Below, in pieces: positions 22,192 to 31,674 of a stretch of 64,000 nt of DNA. The notes below the pieces were generated by a model that had not been told where the DNA came from, did not search any database, and saw only the letters and a program-made list of their open reading frames with translations. Each line of letters opens with the position of its first letter. Within the stretch, counting starts at the first letter, position 1. Origin of the DNA: JANPPS01 sp965246835. Lineage in GTDB: Bacteria; Pseudomonadota; Alphaproteobacteria; Acetobacterales; Acetobacteraceae. The position numbers were made by a program, and so were the translations under genes. Where the stretch lies: positions 124,001-188,000 of the forward strand of contig CBDFFQ010000002.1 in the NCBI GenBank assembly GCA_965246835.1, given 5' to 3'.

Positions 22192-23142
22192 TCAGCCATC
22201 GTCCCGCGCCACGACCTCCCGCTGTGCCCGCAGATGGCCCTGCCGGCTCTGCGCCTCGATGAAGATGCGGCGGATCAAGGGATAGTCGCGCTTGATCTGC
22301 CGTTCCATCGTGCTCACGGCCTGCTCCACCTCATCGGCCGACAGGTCGTTGTCGAAATCCAGGCTCAGCACCGCCAGCACGTCATGCGGGCCGAAATGCA
22401 TGGTGAGCACTTCGTTGACGCCGGTGACCGCCGGGTTGGCGAGCGCCAGCCGGCGGAGCGCGGCGCTGATGGCGGGGTCCGCGGCCTCCCCGAGCATCAG
22501 GCCCTTGCATTCCCGCGCCAGGAAGGTGGCGGTGAAGGCCAGCAGCAGGCCGATCATGACGGAGGCCACGCCGTCCAGCCGCGGCGTATCGAGTACCTGC
22601 GCCGCCGCGAGGCCGGCCGCCGCGATCGCAAGCCCGGCCAACGCCGCGCTGTCTTCCAGCAGCACGGTGAACACCGTCGGGTCCTTGCTGCGCTGCACGG
22701 CGTCCACCAGCTCCGTGTCGCCTGATTGGCGGCGGAAGGCGCGCAACGCGATCAGCCAGGTCGCCCCCTCGAACACGAAGGACAGGGCCAGCACCACATA
22801 GTTGACCACGGCATGCTCGACGGCGTGCGGATGGCGGATCTTGTCGATGCCTTCCAGGATCGAGACCCCGGCGCCCAGGCCGAAGATCAGGATCGCCACC
22901 ACGAACGTCCAGAAATACAGCTCGAGCCCGAAGCCGAACGGATGCTCGGGCGTGGCCGGCCGCGCGGAGCGGCGCAGGCCATAGAGCATCAGCAGCTGGT
23001 TCCCGGTATCCACCAGGGAGTGAATGGCCTCGCTCAGCATGGCGGAGCTGCCGGTCCACCAGGCGGCGGCGAACTTGGTGGCCGCGATGGCCGCATTGCC
23101 GGCCAGGGCGGCGAAGATGGTGGATTTGGATTCGTGCGCCAT
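22192..23142 (-). CDS. Cation diffusion facilitator transporter
   Basis: A 316-residue CDF-family metal/proton antiporter in the inner membrane. The N-terminal segment carries the metal-site motif HSLVD (residues about 41-45, in SEAIHSLVDTGNQ). Four to five further membrane segments and a cytoplasmic C-terminal domain of about 90 residues follow. The second-site pattern LLEDSAALAGL (about 161-171) is also typical. Zn2+, Fe2+ or Mn2+ are possible substrates; the sequence does not decide. It stands alone between the defence genes and rnd. Confidence 0.9.
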   Translation of the reverse strand: MAHESKSTIFAALAGNAAIAATKFAAAWWTGSSAMLSEAIHSLVDTGNQLLMLYGLRRSARPATPEHPFGFGLELYFWTFVVAILIFGLGAGVSILEGIDKIRHPHAVEHAVVNYVVLALSFVFEGATWLIALRAFRRQSGDTELVDAVQRSKDPTVFTVLLEDSAALAGLAIAAAGLAAAQVLDTPRLDGVASVMIGLLLAFTATFLARECKGLMLGEAADPAISAALRRLALANPAVTGVNEVLTMHFGPHDVLAVLSLDFDNDLSADEVEQAVSTMERQIKRDYPLIRRIFIEAQSRQGHLRAQREVVARDDG

Positions 23143-23179
23143 GGGGCCTCAAACGCGCACGGCTACAAAGGTTGCCGGG

Positions 23180-24358
23180 TTAGGCGCGCACCAGCTTGAT
23201 CCGCTTCCCCTGGACCCCCAGCGTGATCGCCCCGGCCTTCAACGCCAGCGCATCGGCGCCGAACATTTCCCGCCGCCAGCCCTGCAGTGCCGGGACATCC
23301 GGCTCGTCTTCGGACGCCAAGCGGTCGATCTCCTCGCTGGAGGCCAGCAGCTTCGGCGCCACGTTGTGCTCCTCGCATTTATGCGCGAGCAGCACCTTCA
23401 ACAGCGACACCAGCGCCGGGGAGGGGCGGGCGCCGTCGCGGGTGCGCGGCGCGTCCGGCAGCGCGTCCTCCGGCAGGGCGGCGGCGTCCCGCAGCGCGAT
23501 CAGCAGGCTCTGGCCGCTTTTGCCGTCTGCGAACCCTTTCGACACGCCGCGGATGCGGGCCAGCGCGTCGGCCGTCTCTGGCGCCACGGCGGCGATCTCC
23601 AGCAGGCTTTCGTCCTTCAGCAGGCGCTGGCGGGGGATGTCGATCCGCTGCGCCTCCCGCTCCCGCCAGGCCGCGGCGGCGCGCAGCAGGCCCAGGAGGC
23701 GGCGGTTATTGGTGCGGGGGCGGAGGCGCTCCCACATGGTGTCCGGATCGGGCCGGTAGGTGCCGGGTTCCGCCAGCACGGCCATTTCCTCCCGCACCCA
23801 GTCCAGCCGGTTGTCGCGGGCCAGGCGCTCCTGCAGTTTTTCATACACGCCGCGAAGGTAGGTGACGTCCGCCGCGGCATAGGTGACCTGCGCGGGGCTC
23901 AAGGGCCGGGCGGACCAGTCGCTGAAGCGATGCGCCTTGTCGATATGGCCGCCGGTCAGGGCGCTGACGAGCGAGTCGTAGCCGACCTGGTCCCCGAACC
24001 CGGCCACCATGGCTGCGACCTGGGTATCGAAGATGGGCGTCGGCACGGCGCCGAACAGCTCGAGGAAGATCTCCACGTCCTGCCGCGCGGCATGGAACAC
24101 CTTCACCACGGCGGGGTTGGCCAGCAGCGCGCCGAGCGGCCCCAGGTCGATGCCCGGCGCCTCCGCATCGATCACCGCCACATCATCCACGCCCGCAAGC
24201 TGCACGACGCAGAGCTCGGGGTAGTAGGTGCGTTCGCGCATGAACTCGGTGTCGATGGTGACGAACGGCTCGGCCGCGAGGCGGGTGCAGAGGGCATCGA
24301 GGGCGGCGGTGGTGGTGATCAGGACGGGCTCGGCGAAGGCCGGGGGAGTGCGGGGCAT
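23180..24358 (-). CDS. rnd: Ribonuclease D
   Basis: A 392-residue 3'-5' exoribonuclease of the DEDDy type that trims tRNA precursors. Exo I is TIDTEF (about residues 33-38), Exo II includes VFHAARQDVEIF (about 86-97) and Exo III is YAAADVTYL near residue 160. HRDC-like helical domains fill the second half. The ATG at 24358 gives a typical N-terminus; a longer frame would run into the aspS promoter. Divergent from aspS, the usual alphaproteobacterial order. Confidence 0.95.
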   Translation of the reverse strand: MPRTPPAFAEPVLITTTAALDALCTRLAAEPFVTIDTEFMRERTYYPELCVVQLAGVDDVAVIDAEAPGIDLGPLGALLANPAVVKVFHAARQDVEIFLELFGAVPTPIFDTQVAAMVAGFGDQVGYDSLVSALTGGHIDKAHRFSDWSARPLSPAQVTYAAADVTYLRGVYEKLQERLARDNRLDWVREEMAVLAEPGTYRPDPDTMWERLRPRTNNRRLLGLLRAAAAWREREAQRIDIPRQRLLKDESLLEIAAVAPETADALARIRGVSKGFADGKSGQSLLIALRDAAALPEDALPDAPRTRDGARPSPALVSLLKVLLAHKCEEHNVAPKLLASSEEIDRLASEDEPDVPALQGWRREMFGADALALKAGAITLGVQGKRIKLVRA

Positions 24359-24459
24359 GGGTGTGTCTACCGGCTGCCTCCCCGGTCGGCAATCGGCCAG
24401 CCTTGACACCACAAACCCCGCCGGGCTGTGTGCGCGCTTCGCCGAAGGGACCATCGCCC

Positions 24460-26262
24460 ATGCATGCCTATCGCACCCATACCTGCGGCGCGCTCCGTGC
24501 CACCGACGCCGGCGCCACCGCCCGGCTGTCCGGGTGGGTGCATAGCAAGCGGGACCATGGCGGGCTGCTGTTCATCGATCTGCGCGACCATTACGGCATG
24601 ACGCAATGCGTGCTGCCGGCCGGCACCCCGGCGTTCGCGGCGGCGGACGGGCTCCGGCCCGAGAGCGTGATCACCGTGACCGGCCAGGTCGTGCCGCGTT
24701 CGGCGGATACCACGAATGCGCGGCTGCCGACCGGTGCGATCGAGCTGCAGGTGCAGGCGCTGGAGGTGCAATCGGCGGCGGACGTGCTGCCGATCCAGGT
24801 GGCTGGCGATGAGAAATACCCGGACGAGCTGCGGCTGAAATATCGCTTCATCGACCTCAGGCGGGACAAGGTGCATCGGAACATGATGCTGCGCGCCGGG
24901 GTGATCGCCAGCATCCGCACCCGCATGATCGCGCAGGGCTTTACGGAGTTCCAGACACCGATCCTCACGGCATCGAGCCCGGAGGGTGCGCGCGACTTCC
25001 TGGTGCCCAGCCGCAACCACCCCGGCACGTTCTACGCCCTGCCGCAGGCGCCGCAGCAATTCAAGCAGCTGGCAATGGTCGCCGGGTTCGACCGCTATTT
25101 CCAAATCGCGCCGTGCTTCCGGGACGAGGCGAGCCGCGCCGATCGATCCCCGGGCGAGTTCTACCAGCTCGATTTCGAGATGAGTTTCGTGACCCAGGAA
25201 GACGTGTTCGCGACGCTCGAGCCCGTCATGCACGGCGTGTTCGAGGAGTTCGGTGGCGGCCGCACCGTGACCCCGGCGCCGTTCCCGCGGATTCCGTATG
25301 AGACGGCGATGCTGGAATACGGGTCGGACAAACCGGATTTGCGGAACCCGATCCGGATCGCGGATGTGTCGGCGCAATTCGCCGGGTCGGATTTCGGGCT
25401 GTTCGCGCGGATCGTGGCCTCGGGCGGCATGGTGCGGGCGATCCCGGCGCCGGGGGCCGGCACGAAGCCGCGTGGCTTCTTCGACAAATTGAACGAATGG
25501 GCGCGCAGCGAGGGCGCTGGCGGCCTAGGCTACATCATCTTCGAGGAGGATGGCGGCCGCGGCCCGATCGCCAAGAACCTGGAGGCCGAGCGGATCGAGG
25601 CCATTCGCGCCGCCTGTGGCCTCGGCGCCGGGGATGCCGTGTTCTTCGCCGCCGGGCAGAAAGACGAGGCGCCGAAATTCGCCGGCCAGGTCCGCACCCG
25701 GCTCGCGCAGGAGCTGGACCTGCTGGAAAAGGACGTGTTCCGCTTCTGCTGGATCACGGATTTCCCGATGTATGAGCTCGCGGAGGAAACCGGCCCGGGA
25801 AAGACTGGCACGATCGATTTCAGCCACAACCCGTTCAGCATGCCGCAAGGGGGCCTCGAGGCGCTGAACACGCAGGACCCGCTGACGATCAAGGCGTTCC
25901 AATACGACATCGTCTGCAACGGGATCGAGCTGAGCTCCGGCGCCATCCGCAACCATCGGCCGGACATCATGATCCGCGCCTTCGAGATCGCGGGCTATCC
26001 CGAGAGCGAGGTGGAGGCGCGGTTCGGCGGCATGCTGGCGGCGTTCCGCTATGGCGCGCCGCCGCACGGGGGCTCGGCGCCCGGCATCGACCGCATGGTG
26101 ATGCTGCTGGCCGACGAGCCAAACATTCGCGAGGTGATCCTGTTCCCGCTCAACCAGCAGGGGGAAGACCTGATGATGGGCGCCCCGGCGCCGGTGGACG
26201 CGAAACGGCTCAAGGAGCTGAGCCTGAAGCTCGATCTGGCGCCCAAGATGAAGCAAAGCTAA
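24460..26262 (+). CDS. aspS: Aspartyl-tRNA synthetase
   Basis: A 600-residue class IIb synthetase. The OB-fold anticodon domain comes first (RLSGWVHSKRDHGGLLFIDLRDHYG at about 22-46, read in parts). The catalytic core follows with motif 2 CFRDEASRADRSPGEF near residue 220 and motif 3 APPHGGSAPGIDRMVM near 530. A GAD insertion domain lies between. Its length fits the bacterial type. Many alphaproteobacterial AspRS are non-discriminating and also charge tRNA-Asn; that cannot be decided here. Confidence 0.97.
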   Translation: MHAYRTHTCGALRATDAGATARLSGWVHSKRDHGGLLFIDLRDHYGMTQCVLPAGTPAFAAADGLRPESVITVTGQVVPRSADTTNARLPTGAIELQVQALEVQSAADVLPIQVAGDEKYPDELRLKYRFIDLRRDKVHRNMMLRAGVIASIRTRMIAQGFTEFQTPILTASSPEGARDFLVPSRNHPGTFYALPQAPQQFKQLAMVAGFDRYFQIAPCFRDEASRADRSPGEFYQLDFEMSFVTQEDVFATLEPVMHGVFEEFGGGRTVTPAPFPRIPYETAMLEYGSDKPDLRNPIRIADVSAQFAGSDFGLFARIVASGGMVRAIPAPGAGTKPRGFFDKLNEWARSEGAGGLGYIIFEEDGGRGPIAKNLEAERIEAIRAACGLGAGDAVFFAAGQKDEAPKFAGQVRTRLAQELDLLEKDVFRFCWITDFPMYELAEETGPGKTGTIDFSHNPFSMPQGGLEALNTQDPLTIKAFQYDIVCNGIELSSGAIRNHRPDIMIRAFEIAGYPESEVEARFGGMLAAFRYGAPPHGGSAPGIDRMVMLLADEPNIREVILFPLNQQGEDLMMGAPAPVDAKRLKELSLKLDLAPKMKQS

Positions 26263-26349
26263 GAGCTTGTTAACCATTTAGGATTTGTTCGGGAGCGAGG
26301 ATCGTCGTTTCGGTCAGCAGCGAATCGCGGTATGTTCTTCTCTCATCCA

Positions 26350-26571
26350 ATGGAGCGTGCTTTGACCAAGTCTCTCACCGACCTCGACATCAAGACCACG
26401 CGCCGCGCTGCCATCGCCTCTTTCGCCGCCAAGACCGGTCTGGTGGCCGTCGCCGTTGTGGCCGGTGTGGCCATCTCCGCCACGCCCGCGATGGCGAGCG
26501 ACAAGCGTAACCAGACCGACAGCGACACCGGCCGCGCGAGCGACGACGTGGCGCAGACCGACAGCGACTAG
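26350..26571 (+). CDS. Small exported acidic peptide with QTDSD repeats
   Basis: A 73-residue precursor if started at ATG 26350. Alternatives are ATG 26332 and TTG 26362, the last having GGAG six bases upstream. A charged N-terminus with a twin-arginine (TTRRAAIAS) leads into a hydrophobic segment ending ATPAMA-S, a standard cleavage site. The mature part would be only about 24 residues, with seven Asp and the motif QTDSD twice. It lies 29 bases upstream of a JmjC/cupin oxygenase. This resembles a leader-plus-core precursor, but no family is recognised and modification is only a hypothesis. Confidence 0.55.
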   Translation: MERALTKSLTDLDIKTTRRAAIASFAAKTGLVAVAVVAGVAISATPAMASDKRNQTDSDTGRASDDVAQTDSD

Positions 26572-26600
26572 GCCGAACCACCCGGGCCGCACTCAGAGCG

Positions 26601-27788
26601 ATGACAGGCGGCCCGGGCTTTCCGTTCGATCGGCTCATCGCGCCCGTCAGCCGCGGGGCGTTCTTGGGCGACTATTACGAAGCGGCGCCTCTGGTGCTGC
26701 ACCGTAACGACAAGGCGTATTACGACGAGCTGCTGACCCCCGACCAGGTTTGGGAGCAGGTCGAACGCGGCAGCCTGCGGCGGGATGACCTCAAAATGGT
26801 CAAGTTCGGCGGCGACCAGGTCTCGGATGACTACATGGGTCCGGAAGGCCGGGCCGATCCCGTGCGCGTCGCCAGCATGTTCGGCGATGGCTGGACCATT
26901 GCACTCAGCAAGATGCAAGAACGCATGCCGGCGCTGCTGGGCCTGTGCACCGCGGCGGAGGCGGTGTTTTCGGCGCCGTTCCAGACCAATTTGTATTACA
27001 CGCCCGCCCATGCCCAGGGGTTCATCCCGCACTGGGACACGCATGACGTGTTCGTGCTGCAGGTGTACGGCGCCAAGGAGTGGGTGCTGTATGACACGCC
27101 GATCGAACTACCCTTGGTCGGGCAGAGCTTCGACACGCACAAGCCGCCGCCGGGCCCGGTCAGCCAGACCTTCACCCTCCGCGCCGGGGACCTGCTGTAT
27201 TGCCCGCGCGGGCTGATGCACGCCGCGCATTCCGGACCGGACGAATCGCTCCACATCACGCTGGGATTGCTGGCCAAAACCTGGTCCGACCTGGTGCTGG
27301 AGGCCGTGTCCAAAGCCGTGCTCGATGATCCCGCCTTCCGCCGCAACCTTCCGGCCGGCTATGCGCAGCACGGTTTCGACCGCGCGCCGGCCGAGCGCGT
27401 CCTCCGCGATCTGATGGACCGCCTGGCCACCACCGCGCTCGGCCCGGCCATGGACCAGATGCGCAGCCAGTTCACCACCACCCGCCGCATGCGCCGCCCC
27501 GGTCACGCGGGCCAACTGGCCCGGCTCGACACGGTGGCGCCCGAAACCGTGGTGGCCGTCCGGGCCGACCTGGTGTGGCACATCGTCCCGGCCGGCGAGG
27601 AGATCGAGCTGGTCTGCGCCGGGTCCACGCTGACGCTGCCCGGCTTCACGCAGGCCGCCGTCGAACACGCAATGACCGCCCCCCGCTTCGTGATCGATGA
27701 CCTGCCGGGCCCGCTCGACCCGCCCGGCAAGCTGGTGCTGGTGCGCCGCCTGATCGCGGAAGGGCTGCTGCACGCGGTTCACGACTGA
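26601..27788 (+). CDS. JmjC/cupin_4 oxygenase (RoxA/NO66-like)
   Basis: A 395-residue Fe(II)/2-oxoglutarate oxygenase of the ribosomal-oxygenase type. The metal triad is visible as His144 and Asp146 in HWDTHD and a second His, probably His207, in PRGLMHAAH. The double-stranded beta-helix core spans about 90-235. Helical dimerisation and winged-helix-like regions follow to the end. Family members hydroxylate Arg or His of ribosomal proteins. Here the neighbour 29 bases upstream is a small exported peptide, so that peptide is an alternative substrate. The substrate is not decided by the sequence. Confidence 0.85.
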   Translation: MTGGPGFPFDRLIAPVSRGAFLGDYYEAAPLVLHRNDKAYYDELLTPDQVWEQVERGSLRRDDLKMVKFGGDQVSDDYMGPEGRADPVRVASMFGDGWTIALSKMQERMPALLGLCTAAEAVFSAPFQTNLYYTPAHAQGFIPHWDTHDVFVLQVYGAKEWVLYDTPIELPLVGQSFDTHKPPPGPVSQTFTLRAGDLLYCPRGLMHAAHSGPDESLHITLGLLAKTWSDLVLEAVSKAVLDDPAFRRNLPAGYAQHGFDRAPAERVLRDLMDRLATTALGPAMDQMRSQFTTTRRMRRPGHAGQLARLDTVAPETVVAVRADLVWHIVPAGEEIELVCAGSTLTLPGFTQAAVEHAMTAPRFVIDDLPGPLDPPGKLVLVRRLIAEGLLHAVHD

Positions 27789-27869
27789 CCACGCACAACT
27801 GACGGGCACCCTGGCGAAGCGCGGGCGAGGGGCTTATGTGCAGCACTCAGCCCGTTGGAGTCCTCCGGC

Positions 27870-28685
27870 ATGCGCTTGCGCCACCTCGCCGTCCTCGCCC
27901 TCAGCCTCGCGCCCCTGCCGGCCCTCGCCGCGGACCCGGTGCCGCTCGCCCCGCATCGCGCGCTCTATCGCCTGACGATGGACACCTCCCGCACCGGCAA
28001 TGGCGACGTGCAGGCCGCGCGCGGCACGATGGCCTATGAGATCACCGACGCCTGCGACGCCTGGGCCAGCCGGCAGCGCCTGTCGATGACCGTCACCAAC
28101 CGGGACGGGCAGGATATCGAGATGATATCCGACTACGTGACGCTGGAAAGCAAGGACGGGCTGTCGATGCGCTTCCGCATGCGGCAAACGACCGACACGG
28201 CCGTGACCGAGCAGGTCGAGGGCACCGCGACCCTCGAAAGCGCCGGGGGCCGGGGCACGATCACCTACACGGTGCCGGAGCCGAAGACGATGGAGATGCC
28301 GGCCGGTACGATGTTCCCGATGATGCACACCGCCGCGATCATCGCCGCAGCCGACGCCGGCAAGAAGTTCCTCGCGATCCCGCTGTTCGACGGCACCGGT
28401 GACAAGGGCGCGCAAGACAGCAGCGTCGTGATCTCCAGCTGGGCCCGCGGCGGCACGGCGCCCTACCCGGCGCTGCGGGACATGCCCAACGGCCGGGTCC
28501 GCGTGGCGTTCTTCGACCGTGGGGAGAAGGCGCCGGGCCGCGACAAGGTGCCGGGCAGCCCGGATTACGAGGTCGGCATGCGGTATTATGCCAACGGCGT
28601 GGCAGACGACCTGCAGATGGATTTTTCGGAGTTCGTGATGCTGGGCAGGCTTGCAGAGTTTTCCGTGCCGGAGCCCCATTGCTAG
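27870..28685 (+). CDS. eipB: EipB family cell-envelope protein (DUF1849)
   Basis: A 271-residue periplasmic protein. Residues 1-21 form a signal peptide ending ALAAD. The mature part matches EipB, a beta-spiral protein needed for envelope integrity in Brucella and conserved in alphaproteobacteria. The two cysteines expected to form its disulfide are Cys62 (TDACDAW) and the last residue, Cys271. The ATG at 27870 follows GGAG. It overlaps the next gene's TTG start by seven bases. The molecular role in the periplasm is not fully settled. Confidence 0.85.
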   Translation: MRLRHLAVLALSLAPLPALAADPVPLAPHRALYRLTMDTSRTGNGDVQAARGTMAYEITDACDAWASRQRLSMTVTNRDGQDIEMISDYVTLESKDGLSMRFRMRQTTDTAVTEQVEGTATLESAGGRGTITYTVPEPKTMEMPAGTMFPMMHTAAIIAAADAGKKFLAIPLFDGTGDKGAQDSSVVISSWARGGTAPYPALRDMPNGRVRVAFFDRGEKAPGRDKVPGSPDYEVGMRYYANGVADDLQMDFSEFVMLGRLAEFSVPEPHC

Positions 28686-29566
28686 CTCCCCCATCTATTG
28701 CAATCGTCACCGGCGCCACGGGCGGCCTGGGGTTCGAGACGGCGCTGGGCTTGGCGCGCGCCGGGCACGAAACGGTGCTGGCCGGACGGAACGCGGCCAA
28801 GGGGGAGGCGGCGCTCGATCGCATCCGGCGCGCGGTGCCCGCTTCTCAGGTGCGGTTCGAGGCGCTGGACCTGGCCAGCCTTGCCTCCGTGCACGCCTTT
28901 GCCGCGCGGATGCCCGGCGCGATCGGCATACTGGTCAACAATGCCGGCGTGATGGCGCCGGACCGGCGGCAAGTGACGGTGGATGGGTTCGAGCTGCAGA
29001 TGGGCACGAACTTCCTCGGCCATTTCGCGCTCACGGCGTTGCTGCTACCGGCCTTGATTGCCGGTCAGGCGCATGTGGTGCAGGTCAGCAGCCTGGCGCA
29101 CCGGAAGGCACGGCTCGATTTCTCGGATTTCCAGGGCGAGCAGCATTATCGTCCCTGGAAGCAATATGGGCAGAGCAAGCTCGCGATGCTGATGTTCGCG
29201 CTGGAGCTGAACCGCCGGGCCCGCACGGCAGCCTGGCCGATCGTGAGCAACGCCGCACACCCCGGCTGGGCCGTCACCGACATCATCGCCAACGGCCCCG
29301 GCGGCGGCCAACCCGGCCTGCGGGAGGCCGTGATGCAGGGTGCGTTCAGCGTGTTCGGGCAATCCGCGGCCGCCGGCGCCCGCCCCATCCTGCTGGCCGC
29401 ATCCGCGTCGGGCAAGGCAGGGGCTTATTACGGCCCATCCGGCTTCGGCGAGGTCCGCGGCGCGCCCGGCCCGTCCCGCATCATGCAGCAAGCGGCGGAC
29501 GCGGCGGCGGCGGCGCGGCTTTGGGCCTTGTCAGAGACGCTGACCGGGGTCGTGTTCGCGGGCTGA
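28679..29566 (+). CDS. Short-chain dehydrogenase/reductase
   Basis: A 295-residue SDR of the retinol-dehydrogenase/WWOX-like type. The Rossmann motif is TGATGGLG (about 11-18), NNAGVM follows near 87, and the catalytic Ser lies near 140 (VSSLAH). The active-site Tyr-x-x-x-Lys is YGQSK near 163. The start is a TTG at 28679 overlapping the eipB stop; no ATG precedes the Rossmann motif. The substrate is unknown; relatives reduce or oxidise lipophilic alcohols and ketones. Confidence 0.88.
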   Translation: MLAPPSIAIVTGATGGLGFETALGLARAGHETVLAGRNAAKGEAALDRIRRAVPASQVRFEALDLASLASVHAFAARMPGAIGILVNNAGVMAPDRRQVTVDGFELQMGTNFLGHFALTALLLPALIAGQAHVVQVSSLAHRKARLDFSDFQGEQHYRPWKQYGQSKLAMLMFALELNRRARTAAWPIVSNAAHPGWAVTDIIANGPGGGQPGLREAVMQGAFSVFGQSAAAGARPILLAASASGKAGAYYGPSGFGEVRGAPGPSRIMQQAADAAAAARLWALSETLTGVVFAG

Positions 29567-29593
29567 CTTCGCTTTGCGCACCATCGCCCAGCG

Positions 29594-30844
29594 TCACAAC
29601 CCCCGCCCACGCCCGATCACCCCGTCCCCAAACCGGCCCCGAAGCGCATCCACCGCCCGCTGCGCCGCGGCCCGCTTCGGCGCACCAGGGTCCGCGAGGT
29701 CGGGCCGGTCGGCCTCCGTCGCGGACGCCAGCGGGTTTGCGCCCAGGCCGATCAGCCGGAACGCCGTGCCGTCCGCCTCCCGCCGCAGCAGCGCACGCCC
29801 GGCCTCGAACAGCGCATCCGGCAGCAGCGTCGGCCCCGGCAGGCGCTGGGCGCGGGTGCGGCTGGCAAAGCGGGCGGTCTTGAGCTTCAGCACGACGCCG
29901 CCGGCGGCATACTCCTTTTCGCGCAGGCGCCGGGCCAGCTTCTCCGCCATGCGCCAGAGGTGCTTTTCCAGCGCGGCCACCTCCGTAATGTCGGTGTCGA
30001 ACGTGGTCTCGGCGCTGACCGATTTCGTGTCATGCCCGATCGTGACCACCCTGGAATCCTCGCCCCGCGCACGGCGCACGAGTGAGGGGCCGTCCTCGCC
30101 CAACCGGGCCAGCGCATCCCGGTCGGACAATGCCTGCAGCTGGCCCAGATGCGTGAGGCCCAGCGCATGCAGCCGTCGCTCCAGCGCGGGCCCCACACCC
30201 GGCAGCAGCCGCACCGGCTCCGGCGCCAGCACGGCCGCCGCATTCGATCCCAGCACGGCAAAGCCCCGCGGCTTGTCGCGCCCGGCCGCGAGCTTCGCCA
30301 GCAGCCGGTTCGGCGCCAGCCCGATCGAGACGGTGATGCCCACCTCGGCCTCGACGCGCCGGGCAAAGGCGGACAGCACGGCGGCTGGCGGCGCGCCATG
30401 CAACGCCTCGGTCCCGCGCAGATCGAGCACGGCCTCGTCGATCGACAGCGGCTGCATCAACGGCGTGAGGTCGGCCATCAGCGTGCGGATATGGCGCGCG
30501 GCTGCGGCATACTTCGCAAAATCGGGCCGGATCACGACGGCATCAGGGCAGGCCTTCAGCGCCTTGAACATCGGCCAGGCGCTGCGCACGCCGCTGAGCC
30601 GCGCCACGTAGCAGGCGGCCGTCACCACGCCGCGGACCCCGCCGCCCACCAGCACGGGGCGGCCCGCCAGCTCCGGCCGGTCCCGCTTTTCCACGCTGGC
30701 GAAGAACGCGTCGCAATCCACATGCGCGATGCCCAGCGTGAACAGCTCCGGATGCCGCACGATCCGCCGCGAACCACACAAGCAGGTGTCGCCCAAAGGC
30801 CGCGCGCCGCAATCGCGGCACAACGATGCTACGGCCACAGCCAC
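29594..30844 (-). CDS. dinB: DNA polymerase IV
   Basis: A Y-family translesion polymerase of about 416 residues. It opens with a Cys4 zinc-finger-like motif (CRDC...CLCG, within the first 25 residues), then IAHVDCDAFFASVEKRD with the first catalytic Asp. PLSIDEAVLDL near residue 140 has the second Asp/Glu pair. Helix-hairpin-helix and little-finger domains follow. The start is GTG at 30844 (GGGG upstream) or GTG at 30838; both overlap the ROK gene. The zinc-finger N-terminus is seen in other alphaproteobacterial DinB proteins. No LexA box is visible directly upstream, since the gene ends an lptG-ROK-dinB run. Confidence 0.93.
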   Translation of the reverse strand: MAVAVASLCRDCGARPLGDTCLCGSRRIVRHPELFTLGIAHVDCDAFFASVEKRDRPELAGRPVLVGGGVRGVVTAACYVARLSGVRSAWPMFKALKACPDAVVIRPDFAKYAAAARHIRTLMADLTPLMQPLSIDEAVLDLRGTEALHGAPPAAVLSAFARRVEAEVGITVSIGLAPNRLLAKLAAGRDKPRGFAVLGSNAAAVLAPEPVRLLPGVGPALERRLHALGLTHLGQLQALSDRDALARLGEDGPSLVRRARGEDSRVVTIGHDTKSVSAETTFDTDITEVAALEKHLWRMAEKLARRLREKEYAAGGVVLKLKTARFASRTRAQRLPGPTLLPDALFEAGRALLRREADGTAFRLIGLGANPLASATEADRPDLADPGAPKRAAAQRAVDALRGRFGDGVIGRGRGL

Positions 30845-31674
30845 GCCGCCCCGCGCACGCCGCTGCTGTCGCCATGCACCGCCTGCCGGATCGGGGTCGC
30901 CGTCACGTCGCTGAACACGTACTGCGCCATCAACGCCGGCACCCGCTGATAGAGGTGCGCCATGTTGCTGAGGCCGCCGCCCAGCACGATCACATCGGGA
31001 TCGAGCACGTTCATGATGACCGCGAGCCCCCGCGCCAGCCGGTCCGCATGCCGCTCCAACGCCTCCGCCCCGGCCTCCGGCGCCGTGGCCACGCCAGCAT
31101 CCCGCGCGAGCCCGGGCCCGGCCAGATACAGCTCCAAACATCCATGCTGCCCGCACCAGCAGCGCGGCTGCGGATATTCGGCGCCGCGCGGCCAGGGCAG
31201 GGGGGTATGGCCCCATTCCCCCGCGATCCGGTTCCGCCCCGGCACCACGCGCCCCTCCACCACGATCCCGCCGCCGCAGCCGGTGCCGAGGATCACCCCG
31301 AACACCGAGCGCGCGCCCGCGCCCGCGCCATCTGCCGCCTCGCTCAGCGCAAAGCAGTTCGCGTCGTTCTCCACCCGGATTTCTCGCGACAACGCCGCTG
31401 CCAGATCGCGATCGAGCGCGTGGCCGATCAAGGCCTGTGTGTTGGCATTCTTGACCAGGCCGGTCACCGGGCTGATGGCGCCGGGGATGCCCACGCCGAC
31501 GCTCGCCTGGATGCCCAGCGCCGCCTCCGTCATGCGCACCAGGCCGGCGATCTCCGCCACGATCGTGTCATAGGCGACCGGTGTCGGCATCCGCCGGCGA
31601 TGGGTCAGCTGGCCATCCGGCCCGATCACCGCGATCTCGATCTTGGTGCCGCCCAGATCGACCCCGATCCGCAT
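30829..31674 (-). CDS. ROK-family sugar kinase
   Basis: A 281-residue kinase. The ATP phosphate-binding loop is DLGGTKIE at residues 6-13. The ROK zinc site is seen as GEWGHTPL (about 150-157) followed by CWCGQHGCLELY (about 168-179). No DNA-binding domain is present, so it is a kinase, not a repressor. Fructose, glucose or N-acetylglucosamine/mannosamine are all plausible substrates. Its ATG overlaps the lptG stop by one base (TGATG), and dinB follows in overlap. Confidence 0.88.
   Translation of the reverse strand: MRIGVDLGGTKIEIAVIGPDGQLTHRRRMPTPVAYDTIVAEIAGLVRMTEAALGIQASVGVGIPGAISPVTGLVKNANTQALIGHALDRDLAAALSREIRVENDANCFALSEAADGAGAGARSVFGVILGTGCGGGIVVEGRVVPGRNRIAGEWGHTPLPWPRGAEYPQPRCWCGQHGCLELYLAGPGLARDAGVATAPEAGAEALERHADRLARGLAVIMNVLDPDVIVLGGGLSNMAHLYQRVPALMAQYVFSDVTATPIRQAVHGDSSGVRGAAWLWP

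Noticed and set aside
26263..26331. Possible promoter in the AT-rich stretch TTGTTAACCATTTAGG before the small peptide gene
   Set aside because: The region stands out by composition, but no -35/-10 pair with proper spacing could be fixed, so it is not listed as a feature.
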